Shown piece by piece: positions 1 to 5,654 of a stretch of DNA of 5,654 bases. Below the pieces are notes generated by a model. That model searched no databases. It had not been told where the DNA came from and saw only the letters and a program-made list of their open reading frames with translations. How positions within the stretch are numbered: the stretch's first letter is position 1; the number at the start of each line of letters is the position of its first letter. This DNA is from Candidatus Cloacimonadota bacterium. Its GTDB lineage: Bacteria > Cloacimonadota > Cloacimonadia > Cloacimonadales > TCS61. A program made the translations under genes and the position numbers. Where the stretch lies: positions 1 through 5,654 of the forward strand of contig JAFGMF010000135.1 in assembly GCA_016927675.1 (NCBI GenBank), given 5' to 3'.

Positions 1-21
1 AAAACTGTCGAATATAAATAA
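1..21 (+). other. Possible 3' end of an upstream gene
   Basis: The frame beginning at base 1 reads K-T-V-E-Y-K and then stops with TAA at 19-21, thirteen bases before the adaptor gene starts. This tight spacing would fit an upstream operon member such as a TolC-like channel or a transporter subunit, which often accompany adaptor genes. Only six codons are visible, so the family cannot be recognised and the coding call itself is tentative. Confidence 0.3.
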
Positions 22-33
22 ACTGGAGTCGGA

Positions 34-1137
34 ATGAAGAAATTATACCCATTAATACTTTTGTCAGCAGGATTGATCATGCTTTCCTGTACGGTAAAAA
101 CAAATAAAACGCCTGGAGATAAACTCGATCTTAAAACCATGATCGTAACGACCGGAGAAATTACCGTAAAACTTGAAGAAACCGGGGAAATCCAACCGAT
201 CAAGGAATTGGACATCAAATCAAAAGTCAGCGGTAAAGTATTGCAATTTCTGGTCGAAGAAGGCGATTTTATCCAGAAAAATGATATCATTGCCCAGATA
301 GAACCCGATTACAATCAGGCTGAAACGATCTCGAGGGTAAAGAGTAATTTGGAACTGGCTGAGATCCGTCTGGCAAATGCACGCAGAAATTATCAGGATA
401 AACAGAAATTGTATAAAGACAACTATGTATCAAAGCTCGATCTGGATTCATCCGCAGATGCTCTGTCTGAAGCTGAAATCAATTATAACGCCGCACTGCA
501 GCAGTACGAGTTGATCAAGGAGATCGATACCGAAGGAAATATCAGCAATGTTGTTTCCACTGCTACCGGAACGGTGATCCAAATTCTGGTGGAAGAGGGA
601 GAAATGGTCGTTGCCAGCACAAGTTCCTTTTCGGAAGGTACCGTTATCCTCAAATTAGCCGACCTGGAACGAATGGTCGTAAAATCCAGAATAAATGAAA
701 TTGATATTGCCAAGATCAGAAAAGATCAGAAAGTCCAAATCCAGGTTGATGCCTATCCATACCTTGATTATTCCGGCCGAATCACCAAAATCGCCGCCAT
801 GGCTCAGGATTATAATAATATCAAAGCTTTTCCAATCGAGATTGAAATCGATGAAGTCGATGAAAAATTGCGTCCCGGTATGACAGCTAATATCACTATA
901 ATCGGAGAAAGGAAGAAAGATATTGTCGTTCTGCCGATCAGAGCTATTTTCAGTAATGATGACGGCAACGATATAGTCTATAAAGTATCACAGGATACCA
1001 TTTCCGGTCCGGTCATAATCAAAACCGGGATAAATAATTTCCAGGAAGTGGAGATAATAGAGGGTCTTTCTGTGGGAGACACCATTTCTCTTACCGAACC
1101 CGATCTGCCCGATAAGGTAGAATTTGATTTCAATTAA
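34..1137 (+). CDS. MacA/HlyD-type periplasmic adaptor lipoprotein
   Basis: This 367-residue protein is a membrane-fusion adaptor, the periplasmic subunit that couples an inner-membrane pump (MacB-type ABC or RND) to an outer-membrane channel. A signal peptide ends in I-M-L-S-C, placing the lipidated cysteine at residue 19. The first half of the lipoyl-like domain is at about 58-92 (V-S-G-K-V...V-E-E-G-D). A short coiled-coil hairpin follows at about 94-167, then the second lipoyl half at about 173-195 (A-T-G-T-V...V-E-E-G-E). A beta-barrel domain at about 210-290 contains N-E-I-D-I and ends with L-R-P-G-M-T-A-N at 279-286. The membrane-proximal domain runs from V-L-P-I-R-A-I (299-305) to the E-G-L-S-V-G-D motif (343-349). 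Length is normal for MacA-like proteins. The ATG at 34 has GGAG five bases upstream. No pump gene follows it; the next gene is 212 nt away and belongs to a different exporter. The family is clear, the substrate is unknown, and MacA versus RND adaptor cannot be settled here. Confidence 0.9.
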   Translation: MKKLYPLILLSAGLIMLSCTVKTNKTPGDKLDLKTMIVTTGEITVKLEETGEIQPIKELDIKSKVSGKVLQFLVEEGDFIQKNDIIAQIEPDYNQAETISRVKSNLELAEIRLANARRNYQDKQKLYKDNYVSKLDLDSSADALSEAEINYNAALQQYELIKEIDTEGNISNVVSTATGTVIQILVEEGEMVVASTSSFSEGTVILKLADLERMVVKSRINEIDIAKIRKDQKVQIQVDAYPYLDYSGRITKIAAMAQDYNNIKAFPIEIEIDEVDEKLRPGMTANITIIGERKKDIVVLPIRAIFSNDDGNDIVYKVSQDTISGPVIIKTGINNFQEVEIIEGLSVGDTISLTEPDLPDKVEFDFN

Positions 1138-1172
1138 TTACTGATTTAATTTTGTGAAATTACAGTAATTAA
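1134..1172 (+). terminator. AT-rich stem-loop spanning the adaptor stop codon
   Basis: A perfect 10-bp outer stem pairs 1134-1143 with 1163-1172, and a 6-bp inner stem pairs 1147-1152 with 1157-1162 around a TGTG loop. A three-base bulge (1144-1146) separates them. The left arm includes the TAA stop at 1135-1137. The stem is almost all A-T and no T-run follows (the next bases are AATCC), so it is not a canonical intrinsic terminator. It may still be a weak terminator or an mRNA 3'-end stabiliser for the adaptor transcript. The pairing is visible; the function is inferred. Confidence 0.45.
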
Positions 1173-1205
1173 AATCCTTGATAATGGCAAATAATATCAA
1201 TGATT

Positions 1206-1225
1206 TGCAATGATAATCATCTTAA
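1206..1225. promoter_or_regulatory. Fur-box-like palindromic operator candidate
   Basis: The palindrome ATGAT-A-ATCAT at 1210-1220 is identical to the central 11 bases of the classical Fur box. Over the full 19-base consensus the match is 13 of 19, because the flanks agree poorly. It lies about 130 bp upstream of the ABC ATPase start and downstream of the adaptor hairpin. Fur-family regulators bind such sites in many Gram-negative bacteria, but AT-rich spacers make palindromes like this fairly easily, so the regulatory role is unproven. Confidence 0.3.
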
Positions 1226-1270
1226 GAGACGGAGTAACCGATTTTAGCAATTTAATCATTTGACTGCTGA

Positions 1271-1313
1271 TTTGTCCTTGACAAGATGAGTTAGATTTTT
1301 TTTCAGGTACAAT
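1271..1313 (+). promoter_or_regulatory. Weak promoter candidate for the GldA-like operon
   Basis: A perfect TTGACA at 1278-1283 and a TACAAT at 1308-1313 lie just ahead of the operon, but 24 bases separate them, too far for one standard sigma-70 promoter. An alternative is the Bacteroidota-type arrangement: TTTG at 1271-1274, then 17 bases, then TAGATTTT at 1292-1299, one base from TAnnTTTG. A promoter is expected in this spacer because the operon follows a separate unit with a hairpin end, but which hexamers are used cannot be decided from sequence. Confidence 0.3.
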
Positions 1314-1349
1314 GTATTACAGCAAAAAAAGATAGGAAGGAGAAATTGT

Positions 1350-2285
1350 ATGATTCAGCTACAGAATCTTGTAAAGGATTATGGCAGTTTAAGAGCGGTT
1401 GATCATATCAATTTTGAAATCAAGGAAGGGGAGATCCTTGGATTTCTGGGTCCGAATGGAGCTGGAAAATCAACCACTCTGAAGGTCATAACCTGTTTTC
1501 TGGCGCCGACCGAAGGTAACATTCACGTCGAAGATTACAATGTTATCGAGCATTCCCGGCAGATCAGGCAGATGATCGGTTATCTTCCCGAGAACAATCC
1601 CCTGTACACAGAAATGACGGTGTATGATTATCTGGAGTTTGTTGCCCGGATCAGGGAGATAGGTGATTTCAAAAAGCGTTTGAAGGAAGTGATTATCAGA
1701 TGCGGATTACATGGAGTTGTCCACAAGCCGATCCATACTTTATCAAAGGGTTATCGTCAGAGAGTTGGAATCGCCCAGGCGATCATTCATGATCCGAAGA
1801 TATTGATCCTTGATGAGCCTACTTCCGGGCTTGATCCCAATCAGATAGCTGAGATCAGGGGTTTGATCAAAGAGCTTGGCAGGGAGAAGACGTTGATTAT
1901 TTCCAGCCATATTCTTCAGGAAGTACAGGCTGTCTGTGATCGGATTGTGATCATCAATAAGGGTAAAATTGTAGCCGATGGTTCAACTGAGGAACTTAAA
2001 TCCAGTTTCAAGGGTAAGACAAAGCTGATCATGGAATTACAGGCTCCTGAATCAGAATTGAACAGTCTTGCGGATGAAATAAAAGATATTAAGCTGTTAT
2101 CCGTTACACCTATCGGGAATGATGTTTTTGAAGTAGTTGTTGAATTCAGCACCGATGCAGATATCAGGGCAGAGATTTATCAATACATCAAGAGCAGGAA
2201 CTGGGTCCTGCTGGAAATGCATCGAGACAAGATCAGTCTGGAAGCTGTCTTCCGCAATTTGACCATAGAAGAAGGAGGTGAATAA
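1350..2285 (+). CDS. gldA-like: GldA-like ABC-2 exporter ATP-binding subunit
   Basis: This 311-residue cytoplasmic ATPase powers an ABC-2-type exporter. All nucleotide-binding motifs are present: Walker A G-P-N-G-A-G-K-S-T at 34-42, signature L-S-K-G-Y-R-Q-R-V at 131-139, Walker B I-L-I-L-D-E-P at 151-157, D-loop S-G-L-D-P at 159-163, and the switch histidine at 187. At the Q-loop the sequence is Y-L-P-E-N-N-P-L-Y (78-86), with Glu in place of the usual Gln. GldA-type ATPases characteristically have L-P-E-H-N-P-L-Y there. Residues from about 215 onward form the accessory C-terminal domain common in ABC-2 ATPases. The ATG at 1350 has AAGGAG at 1337-1342, seven bases upstream. The gene is first in a four-gene operon, and its stop overlaps the permease start by one base, which implies coupled translation. 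Assignment to the GldA-like group rests on the Q-loop and the gene order. The protein is intact. Confidence 0.9.
   Translation: MIQLQNLVKDYGSLRAVDHINFEIKEGEILGFLGPNGAGKSTTLKVITCFLAPTEGNIHVEDYNVIEHSRQIRQMIGYLPENNPLYTEMTVYDYLEFVARIREIGDFKKRLKEVIIRCGLHGVVHKPIHTLSKGYRQRVGIAQAIIHDPKILILDEPTSGLDPNQIAEIRGLIKELGREKTLIISSHILQEVQAVCDRIVIINKGKIVADGSTEELKSSFKGKTKLIMELQAPESELNSLADEIKDIKLLSVTPIGNDVFEVVVEFSTDADIRAEIYQYIKSRNWVLLEMHRDKISLEAVFRNLTIEEGGE
2272..2281 (+). promoter_or_regulatory. Near-perfect Shine-Dalgarno site for the permease gene
   Basis: AAGGAGGTGA at 2272-2281 lies inside the last codons of the ATPase gene and is complementary to the usual 16S rRNA 3' end over ten bases. It ends just before the TAATG stop/start overlap at 2283-2287. 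This unusually strong site fixes the permease start and suggests high or balanced synthesis of the membrane subunit relative to the ATPase. Confidence 0.8.
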
Positions 2286-2998
2286 TGAATCAGACTTCAA
2301 TCATAGCCAAGAAAGAACTCAGAAGTTATTTCAACTCTCCCTCTGCTTATATTATTCTGGTGGTTTTTCTGCTGATCTGTGGCTGGTTTTTCTCCAGTCC
2401 ATTGTTTCTGAATAACCAGGCTGAGTTACGTTCTCTGTTCGGGATAGTCCCGATAATATATCTTTTTTTTGTTCCGGCCATATCGATGGGCTTGATCTCC
2501 CGGGAGAAGAACAGTGGGACGATTGAGTTACTGGCAACATTTCCTCTTCAGGATAAAGAGATCATTCTGGGTAAATTCTGGGCTTCTCTTGGGCTGATTG
2601 TTACGGGGCTTGTATTTACTTTGATCCATTTTCTGACGATCCTGATTTTGGGTACAAATATTGATTTTGGAGCGATTTTCTGCGGATATCTCGGATTGAT
2701 CATGCTGGGGGCAGTTTACAGTGCTATCGGGATTTTCACGTCGAGTCTGACGGCTAATCAGATAGTTTCCTTCATAATCAGTTTTTTCATCATTTTCTTT
2801 CTCTTTATCCTGGAATACACGCTGTTCCTATTGCCCAGTTCGATCGCTGGATTATTTCAATATCTGAGCATAGGATACCACTTCTCTAATTTATCCAGAG
2901 GTGTTATCGATACCAGGAACCTGATCTATTTCCTCTCATTGATCCTGCTTTTCCTGAAGTTATCGATAATTAATCTTCAGACGAGAAAATGGAAATAG
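2285..2998 (+). CDS. gldF-like: GldF-like ABC-2 transporter permease
   Basis: This 237-residue integral inner-membrane protein is the permease partner of the preceding ATPase. By hydrophobicity it has about six membrane segments, near residues 21-38, 50-70, 98-122, 128-150, 158-180 and 211-230, with a further hydrophobic stretch near 181-194. The N-terminal stretch K-K-E-L-R-S-Y-F-N-S-P (9-19) and the loop R-E-K-N-S-G-T-I-E-L-L-A-T-F-P (73-87) are typical of ABC-2 permeases. That loop is expected to contact the ATPase. Length matches GldF (about 240 residues). The start is set by the TAATG overlap and a near-perfect Shine-Dalgarno site. With only six spans, the protein probably works as a homodimer, or the GldG-like protein supplies extra membrane contacts. 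That is inference. The substrate is not indicated. Confidence 0.87.
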   Translation: MNQTSIIAKKELRSYFNSPSAYIILVVFLLICGWFFSSPLFLNNQAELRSLFGIVPIIYLFFVPAISMGLISREKNSGTIELLATFPLQDKEIILGKFWASLGLIVTGLVFTLIHFLTILILGTNIDFGAIFCGYLGLIMLGAVYSAIGIFTSSLTANQIVSFIISFFIIFFLFILEYTLFLLPSSIAGLFQYLSIGYHFSNLSRGVIDTRNLIYFLSLILLFLKLSIINLQTRKWK

Positions 2999-3009
2999 GG
3001 GGCAGAACA

Positions 3010-4590
3010 ATGAAAAATAAAACAATCTTGTTCAACATGATCGTATTTGTGGCAATTCTGATCTTTCTTAATCTTGTCTCCCTGTCTGTTTTTACGAGGA
3101 TCGATCTATCCAAGGGCAAGGTCTATTCCCTGTCCAAAGCCAGTAAGAATACTGTGCGGGAATTGGATGATCGGTTAGTGATAAAAGCATATTTCTCCAA
3201 AAACCTGCCTGGCGAATATGCTGATGCCCGGCGTTATACACAGGATATGCTGTCTGAATATCAGGCTTATTCCCGGGGCAGGCTGAGATTTGAGTTTATC
3301 GATCCTGCCAATGAAGAGACTTTGAAGCAGGAAGCCCAGAAAAATCAGATTTCACCTGTGTCGATGAGAGTTGTTGAAAATGATAAACTCGAGATCAGAG
3401 AAGTCTATATGGGGCTGGCATTTCTTTATCAGGATAAGATTGAGTCAATTCCATTGATCCAGAATACGCGCGGACTGGAATATGATATTACCAGTACGAT
3501 CAAGAGGATCAGTGCACAGGGTCTGAAGAAGCTTGCCTTCTTTGCCCCCGACGAGGGACAGGTAATTCCGCAGAATCCCAACATGCCGGGCAACGAACAG
3601 TTTGGAACCGTAAGGCAGATGCTTATGGAAAGTTATGAACTGAACGAAGTTGATCTCAGCATGGAAATAGATCCTGGTACATCCGTATTATTCTTCTGCG
3701 GGATCAAGGATTCGTTGAGCACGGAACAATTGTATAACCTTGATCAATATATCATGAAGGGCGGAAATGTGATCTTTTTCCAGGACAGGGTGGATACCGA
3801 TATTCAGACTCAATCTGCCAGTCTGATCAATTCCAACATCTTTGACCTTTTCCGGCATTATGGAATCAGAATAAAGAACAATCTGGTAGCCGATGCCCAA
3901 TGCGGTCAGGTTCAAATTCAACGAATGCAGGGAATTTTCAGAATAGCAACACCGGTAAACTATCCTTTCTTCCCGATTGTTAGCAATGTGAACAGTGAAA
4001 ATCTGATCGTGAAAAATCTGGATCAGATCCAGATGATCTTTGCTTCTGAGATCGATACAACCCGAACCCGGGAAGATCTTGATTTTGAACCACTTTTCTA
4101 TTCAACGCAGTATTCCGGAGAGGCTTTGGCTCCGCGTTTCAATATTAATGTGAATCAATATATGAATCAGGATCTGAAGAAAATGTTCTTGGATGGACCT
4201 AAAGTTCTTGCAGGTATTTATACCGGAACATTCCGCAGTTTTTTCGGTGATCAGGAAACCTATCCCGAAGCTGTTCAGGAAACGAGTTCCGCAAGCATTC
4301 TGCTGGTTCCGGACCGGGAATTCATTGAAGATGCAGGTGCCGCCGGGATCAAGGGTAATCTCGATTTCGTATTGAATGCAACAGACTATATGGCTTCTGA
4401 AAGCACTCTGATCGAGATCAGATCACGGGAGACAGAATTCAAACCGTTGAAGGAATTAAGCAATCCTGTTCGTAAAACAGTTAAATGGTTGAATATTCTG
4501 CTGCCGGCGATCCTGATGATCGTGTTTGGTATTCTCCGTTATCGCTCTGAACTGAAAAAAAGAAAAATAATTGGAGATCTATATGAATAA
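3010..4590 (+). CDS. gldG-like: GldG-like ABC transporter auxiliary protein
   Basis: This 526-residue protein has one membrane segment at each end (about 6-28 and 494-510) and a large domain between them, expected in the periplasm. It resembles the ABC_transp_aux/IFT52-like family that includes GldG. Family-like features are D-L-S-K-G-K-V-Y-S-L-S just after the first segment (32-42), F-I-D-P at 96-99, R-G-L-E-Y-D-I-T-S-T-I-K at 154-165, F-F-A-P-D-E-G at 177-183, and the G-G-containing strand near 251-257. The basic tail after 511 should be cytoplasmic. The chosen ATG at 3010 has AGGGGG at 2997-3002, seven bases upstream, and lies 11 nt after the permease stop. An in-frame ATG at 2989 would add seven residues and overlap the permease, but it lacks a good binding site. 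In Flavobacterium GldG works with GldA and GldF in gliding; homologues are widespread in non-gliders, so the role here is export-linked but undefined. Confidence 0.86.
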   Translation: MKNKTILFNMIVFVAILIFLNLVSLSVFTRIDLSKGKVYSLSKASKNTVRELDDRLVIKAYFSKNLPGEYADARRYTQDMLSEYQAYSRGRLRFEFIDPANEETLKQEAQKNQISPVSMRVVENDKLEIREVYMGLAFLYQDKIESIPLIQNTRGLEYDITSTIKRISAQGLKKLAFFAPDEGQVIPQNPNMPGNEQFGTVRQMLMESYELNEVDLSMEIDPGTSVLFFCGIKDSLSTEQLYNLDQYIMKGGNVIFFQDRVDTDIQTQSASLINSNIFDLFRHYGIRIKNNLVADAQCGQVQIQRMQGIFRIATPVNYPFFPIVSNVNSENLIVKNLDQIQMIFASEIDTTRTREDLDFEPLFYSTQYSGEALAPRFNINVNQYMNQDLKKMFLDGPKVLAGIYTGTFRSFFGDQETYPEAVQETSSASILLVPDREFIEDAGAAGIKGNLDFVLNATDYMASESTLIEIRSRETEFKPLKELSNPVRKTVKWLNILLPAILMIVFGILRYRSELKKRKIIGDLYE

Positions 4591-5503
4591 AAAAAATTAC
4601 ATGCCCATATTGATCCTGATAATTCTTGTTATAGCCTTTATCATTATCAGGTCGAATGATAAGACTGAGAAAAGGATCCGTTTTTTCCCGGTTGATTCCG
4701 TTCGAGTGGCTGTTGTGGAAATCATTGCCAAAGATGACACTCTCAGAATTGAAAAGCAGGATGATCAGTGGATGATAACTTATCCGGTAAAATATCCACC
4801 CGAAACCAGAAAAATAACAGAGTTATTCTCCAAAGTGCTTAAGGTCGAAACATCCAATATCCCGGTCTCAGAATCGGAAGCTTCTCTGGTCACCTATAGT
4901 TTAGAAGACAGCATGGCTACTCTGGTACGAATATCAGATAAACAGGGTAAAATTCTGCATGAAGCTCTGATCGCCAAAAGCAGTAATTATCATTATGCTT
5001 ATGGACGTCGGGTGAACGATAACAAAATCTATCAGCTCTACGAAAATATCAGTCACAGTCTTAATCCAGATGTTTCATCCTGGCGAAAGAAAGAGATTCT
5101 GGAATATACCCAGGAGGATCTCGCCCGGATCACCGTAAGTTATGAAGATGTGAGTTATCAACTAACCCCGACTGACAGTCTCTGGCAGTATCAACAGGAT
5201 GATCAGGTTATATTTGTTCAGGATAGTAATGCAGCCTTGAAATCCATTCTCACCAATGCCAGCAAAATGCGTACATCCACATTTGCGGATGGAGTTTACG
5301 AAGAATACAAAGATGCTCTGGAAAATCCCGTGCTGCAATTGAATATCGAATATTTCAATGGCGACCAGTATCATTTCCGTTTTGCCGATTATGAAGACGG
5401 TAAATATCTGTTACAGAAAAATGATCAGACAGATTATCTGTATGTTGTTTTTGAATATCTGCTTGATAATTTCAGAAAGACTCAAGAGGACTTTCTGAAA
5501 TAG
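4583..5503 (+). CDS. DUF4340 membrane-anchored periplasmic protein
   Basis: This 306-residue protein has a single N-terminal membrane anchor (about 7-23), with the remainder expected in the periplasm. It has the usual DUF4340 layout: a beta-rich repeat containing L-R-I-E-K and W (54-63), a Y-P-P-E linker (71-74), a segment around Y-A-Y-G-R-R-V-N-D-N-K-I-Y (138-150), and the S-S-W-R-K-K-E-I-L motif at 165-173. A second copy of the beta unit follows, with L-T-P-T-D-S-L-W at 194-201. DUF4340 genes commonly follow gldG-like genes, which supports membership of the same complex; the biochemical role is unknown. The ATG at 4583 is preceded by GGAG at 4573-4576, six bases away, and overlaps the GldG-like stop by eight bases, so translation is probably coupled. 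A TTG at 4571 is in frame but would overlap its own binding site. Length is at the short end for the family, with no sign of truncation. Confidence 0.82.
   Translation: MNKKNYMPILILIILVIAFIIIRSNDKTEKRIRFFPVDSVRVAVVEIIAKDDTLRIEKQDDQWMITYPVKYPPETRKITELFSKVLKVETSNIPVSESEASLVTYSLEDSMATLVRISDKQGKILHEALIAKSSNYHYAYGRRVNDNKIYQLYENISHSLNPDVSSWRKKEILEYTQEDLARITVSYEDVSYQLTPTDSLWQYQQDDQVIFVQDSNAALKSILTNASKMRTSTFADGVYEEYKDALENPVLQLNIEYFNGDQYHFRFADYEDGKYLLQKNDQTDYLYVVFEYLLDNFRKTQEDFLK
5469..5501 (+). repeat. Inverted repeat spanning the DUF4340 stop codon
   Basis: Eleven bases at 5469-5479 (ATTTCAGAAAG) are perfectly complementary to 5491-5501, with an 11-base loop. The right arm ends on the first base of the TAG stop. 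No T-run follows directly; the true terminator lies 26 bases downstream. In RNA this would fold into a hairpin over the last codons, possibly protecting the transcript 3' end. Its function is unknown and it could be chance in coding sequence. Confidence 0.5.
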
Positions 5504-5526
5504 ATTCAGATATAATAGTTTTCCTT

Positions 5527-5556
5527 GGGAGAGATCTTGATCTCTCCCTTTTTTTT
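5527..5556 (+). terminator. Rho-independent terminator of the GldA-like operon
   Basis: A perfect 9-bp stem pairs 5527-5535 (GGGAGAGAT) with 5540-5548 (ATCTCTCCC) around a CTTG loop and is followed at once by eight T residues (5549-5556). This is a canonical intrinsic terminator for + strand transcription, 23 bases after the DUF4340 stop. The opposite side lacks a matching run, so it should act in one direction only. It marks the end of the four-gene transcript. Confidence 0.93.
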
Positions 5557-5561
5557 ATCAA

Positions 5562-5654
5562 ACAAAGCCAGGAGTTCCGGGAGTTCCTCGGCAGGTTTAC
5601 CTGGCAGGGACTTCCGAATTAGCAGGAGTGACAAAGCCGGGAGTTCCTCAACAG
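5562..5654. repeat. Cluster of short degenerate repeats, cut by the window edge
   Basis: The motif GGAGTTCC occurs at 5571-5578, 5580-5587 and 5640-5647, with a one-base variant (GGACTTCC) at 5608-5615. The longer unit GGGAGTTCCTCrrCAG occurs at 5579-5594 and 5639-5654, exactly 60 bases apart. ACAAAGCC-R-GGAGTTCC occurs at 5562-5578 and 5631-5647 (16 of 17 identical). GCCAGG (5567-5572) and CCTGGC (5600-5605) are inverted, and GCAGG recurs three times. The block is visibly more GC-rich than the rest of the window. It looks like a piece of a dispersed intergenic repeat family. It does not have the regular repeat and spacer sizes of a CRISPR array. Confidence 0.6.

Noticed and set aside
483..713. 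Antisense open frames inside the genes (for example 483-713, 1916-2152, 3688-3921, 5162-5374 on the - strand)
   Set aside because: Each lies opposite a well-supported gene, and the products show no recognisable domain.
1278..1313. TTGACA and TACAAT as one sigma-70 promoter
   Set aside because: The 24-base gap is well outside the usual 16-18, so I list the region only as a weak promoter candidate.
2989..3009. Earlier ATG for the GldG-like gene at 2989
   Set aside because: It lacks a good ribosome binding site and would overlap the permease end, while the ATG at 3010 has AGGGGG at the right distance and starts directly with the basic residues before the membrane segment.
4571..4582. TTG start for the DUF4340 gene at 4571
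   Set aside because: It would sit on the GGAG that serves the ATG at 4583, and it has no good binding site of its own.
5511..5516. Perfect TATAAT just after the DUF4340 stop
   Set aside because: No -35 element lies 16-18 bases upstream, and a terminator follows immediately, so a promoter here would be unproductive.
5562..5654. CRISPR array
   Set aside because: The repeats are short, degenerate and irregularly spaced (9, 28, 32 and 60 bases), with no uniform repeat-spacer pattern.

Overview
This window carries two multigene export or envelope modules on the + strand of a Gram-negative bacterium. Lipoprotein signals, a periplasmic adaptor and Gld-type exporter genes all imply a two-membrane cell. 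The GldA/GldF/GldG-like genes, the moderately AT-rich composition and the clear Shine-Dalgarno sites suggest the FCB superphylum. A lineage such as Cloacimonadota is possible, but that is a guess from style, not a demonstrated assignment.

Layout. Positions 1-33 hold what may be the last codons of an upstream gene (a frame closing with TAA at 19-21) and a ribosome binding site. Positions 34-1137 encode a MacA/HlyD-type membrane-fusion adaptor lipoprotein, whose stop codon lies inside a long AT-rich hairpin. Positions 1138-1349 are intergenic. They contain that hairpin, a palindrome identical to the core of the classical Fur box, and weak promoter-like hexamers. Positions 1350-5503 form a tight four-gene operon: a GldA-like ABC ATPase, a GldF-like ABC-2 permease, a GldG-like auxiliary protein with a large extracytoplasmic domain, and a DUF4340 membrane-anchored protein. 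Junctions are a 1-nt overlap, an 11-nt gap and an 8-nt overlap. The operon ends with a stop-codon hairpin and then a textbook intrinsic terminator at 5527-5556. Positions 5557-5654 are a locally GC-richer block of short degenerate repeats with a 60-bp period, cut by the window edge.

How the genes work together. The operon most likely makes one ABC-2-type complex: the ATPase drives the six-segment permease, while the GldG-like and DUF4340 proteins sit in the inner membrane with large periplasmic domains. The substrate is unknown. Such gene sets occur in many non-gliding bacteria, so gliding should not be assumed. The adaptor gene is a separate unit whose transporter partner would lie upstream of the window or elsewhere.

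The less ordinary signals are a strong excess of the tetramer GATC (about 79 sites counted by eye), the Fur-like palindrome, hairpins spanning the stop codons at both unit ends, and the terminal repeat block. That block is also open on the - strand, with the repeated motif in one reading frame.
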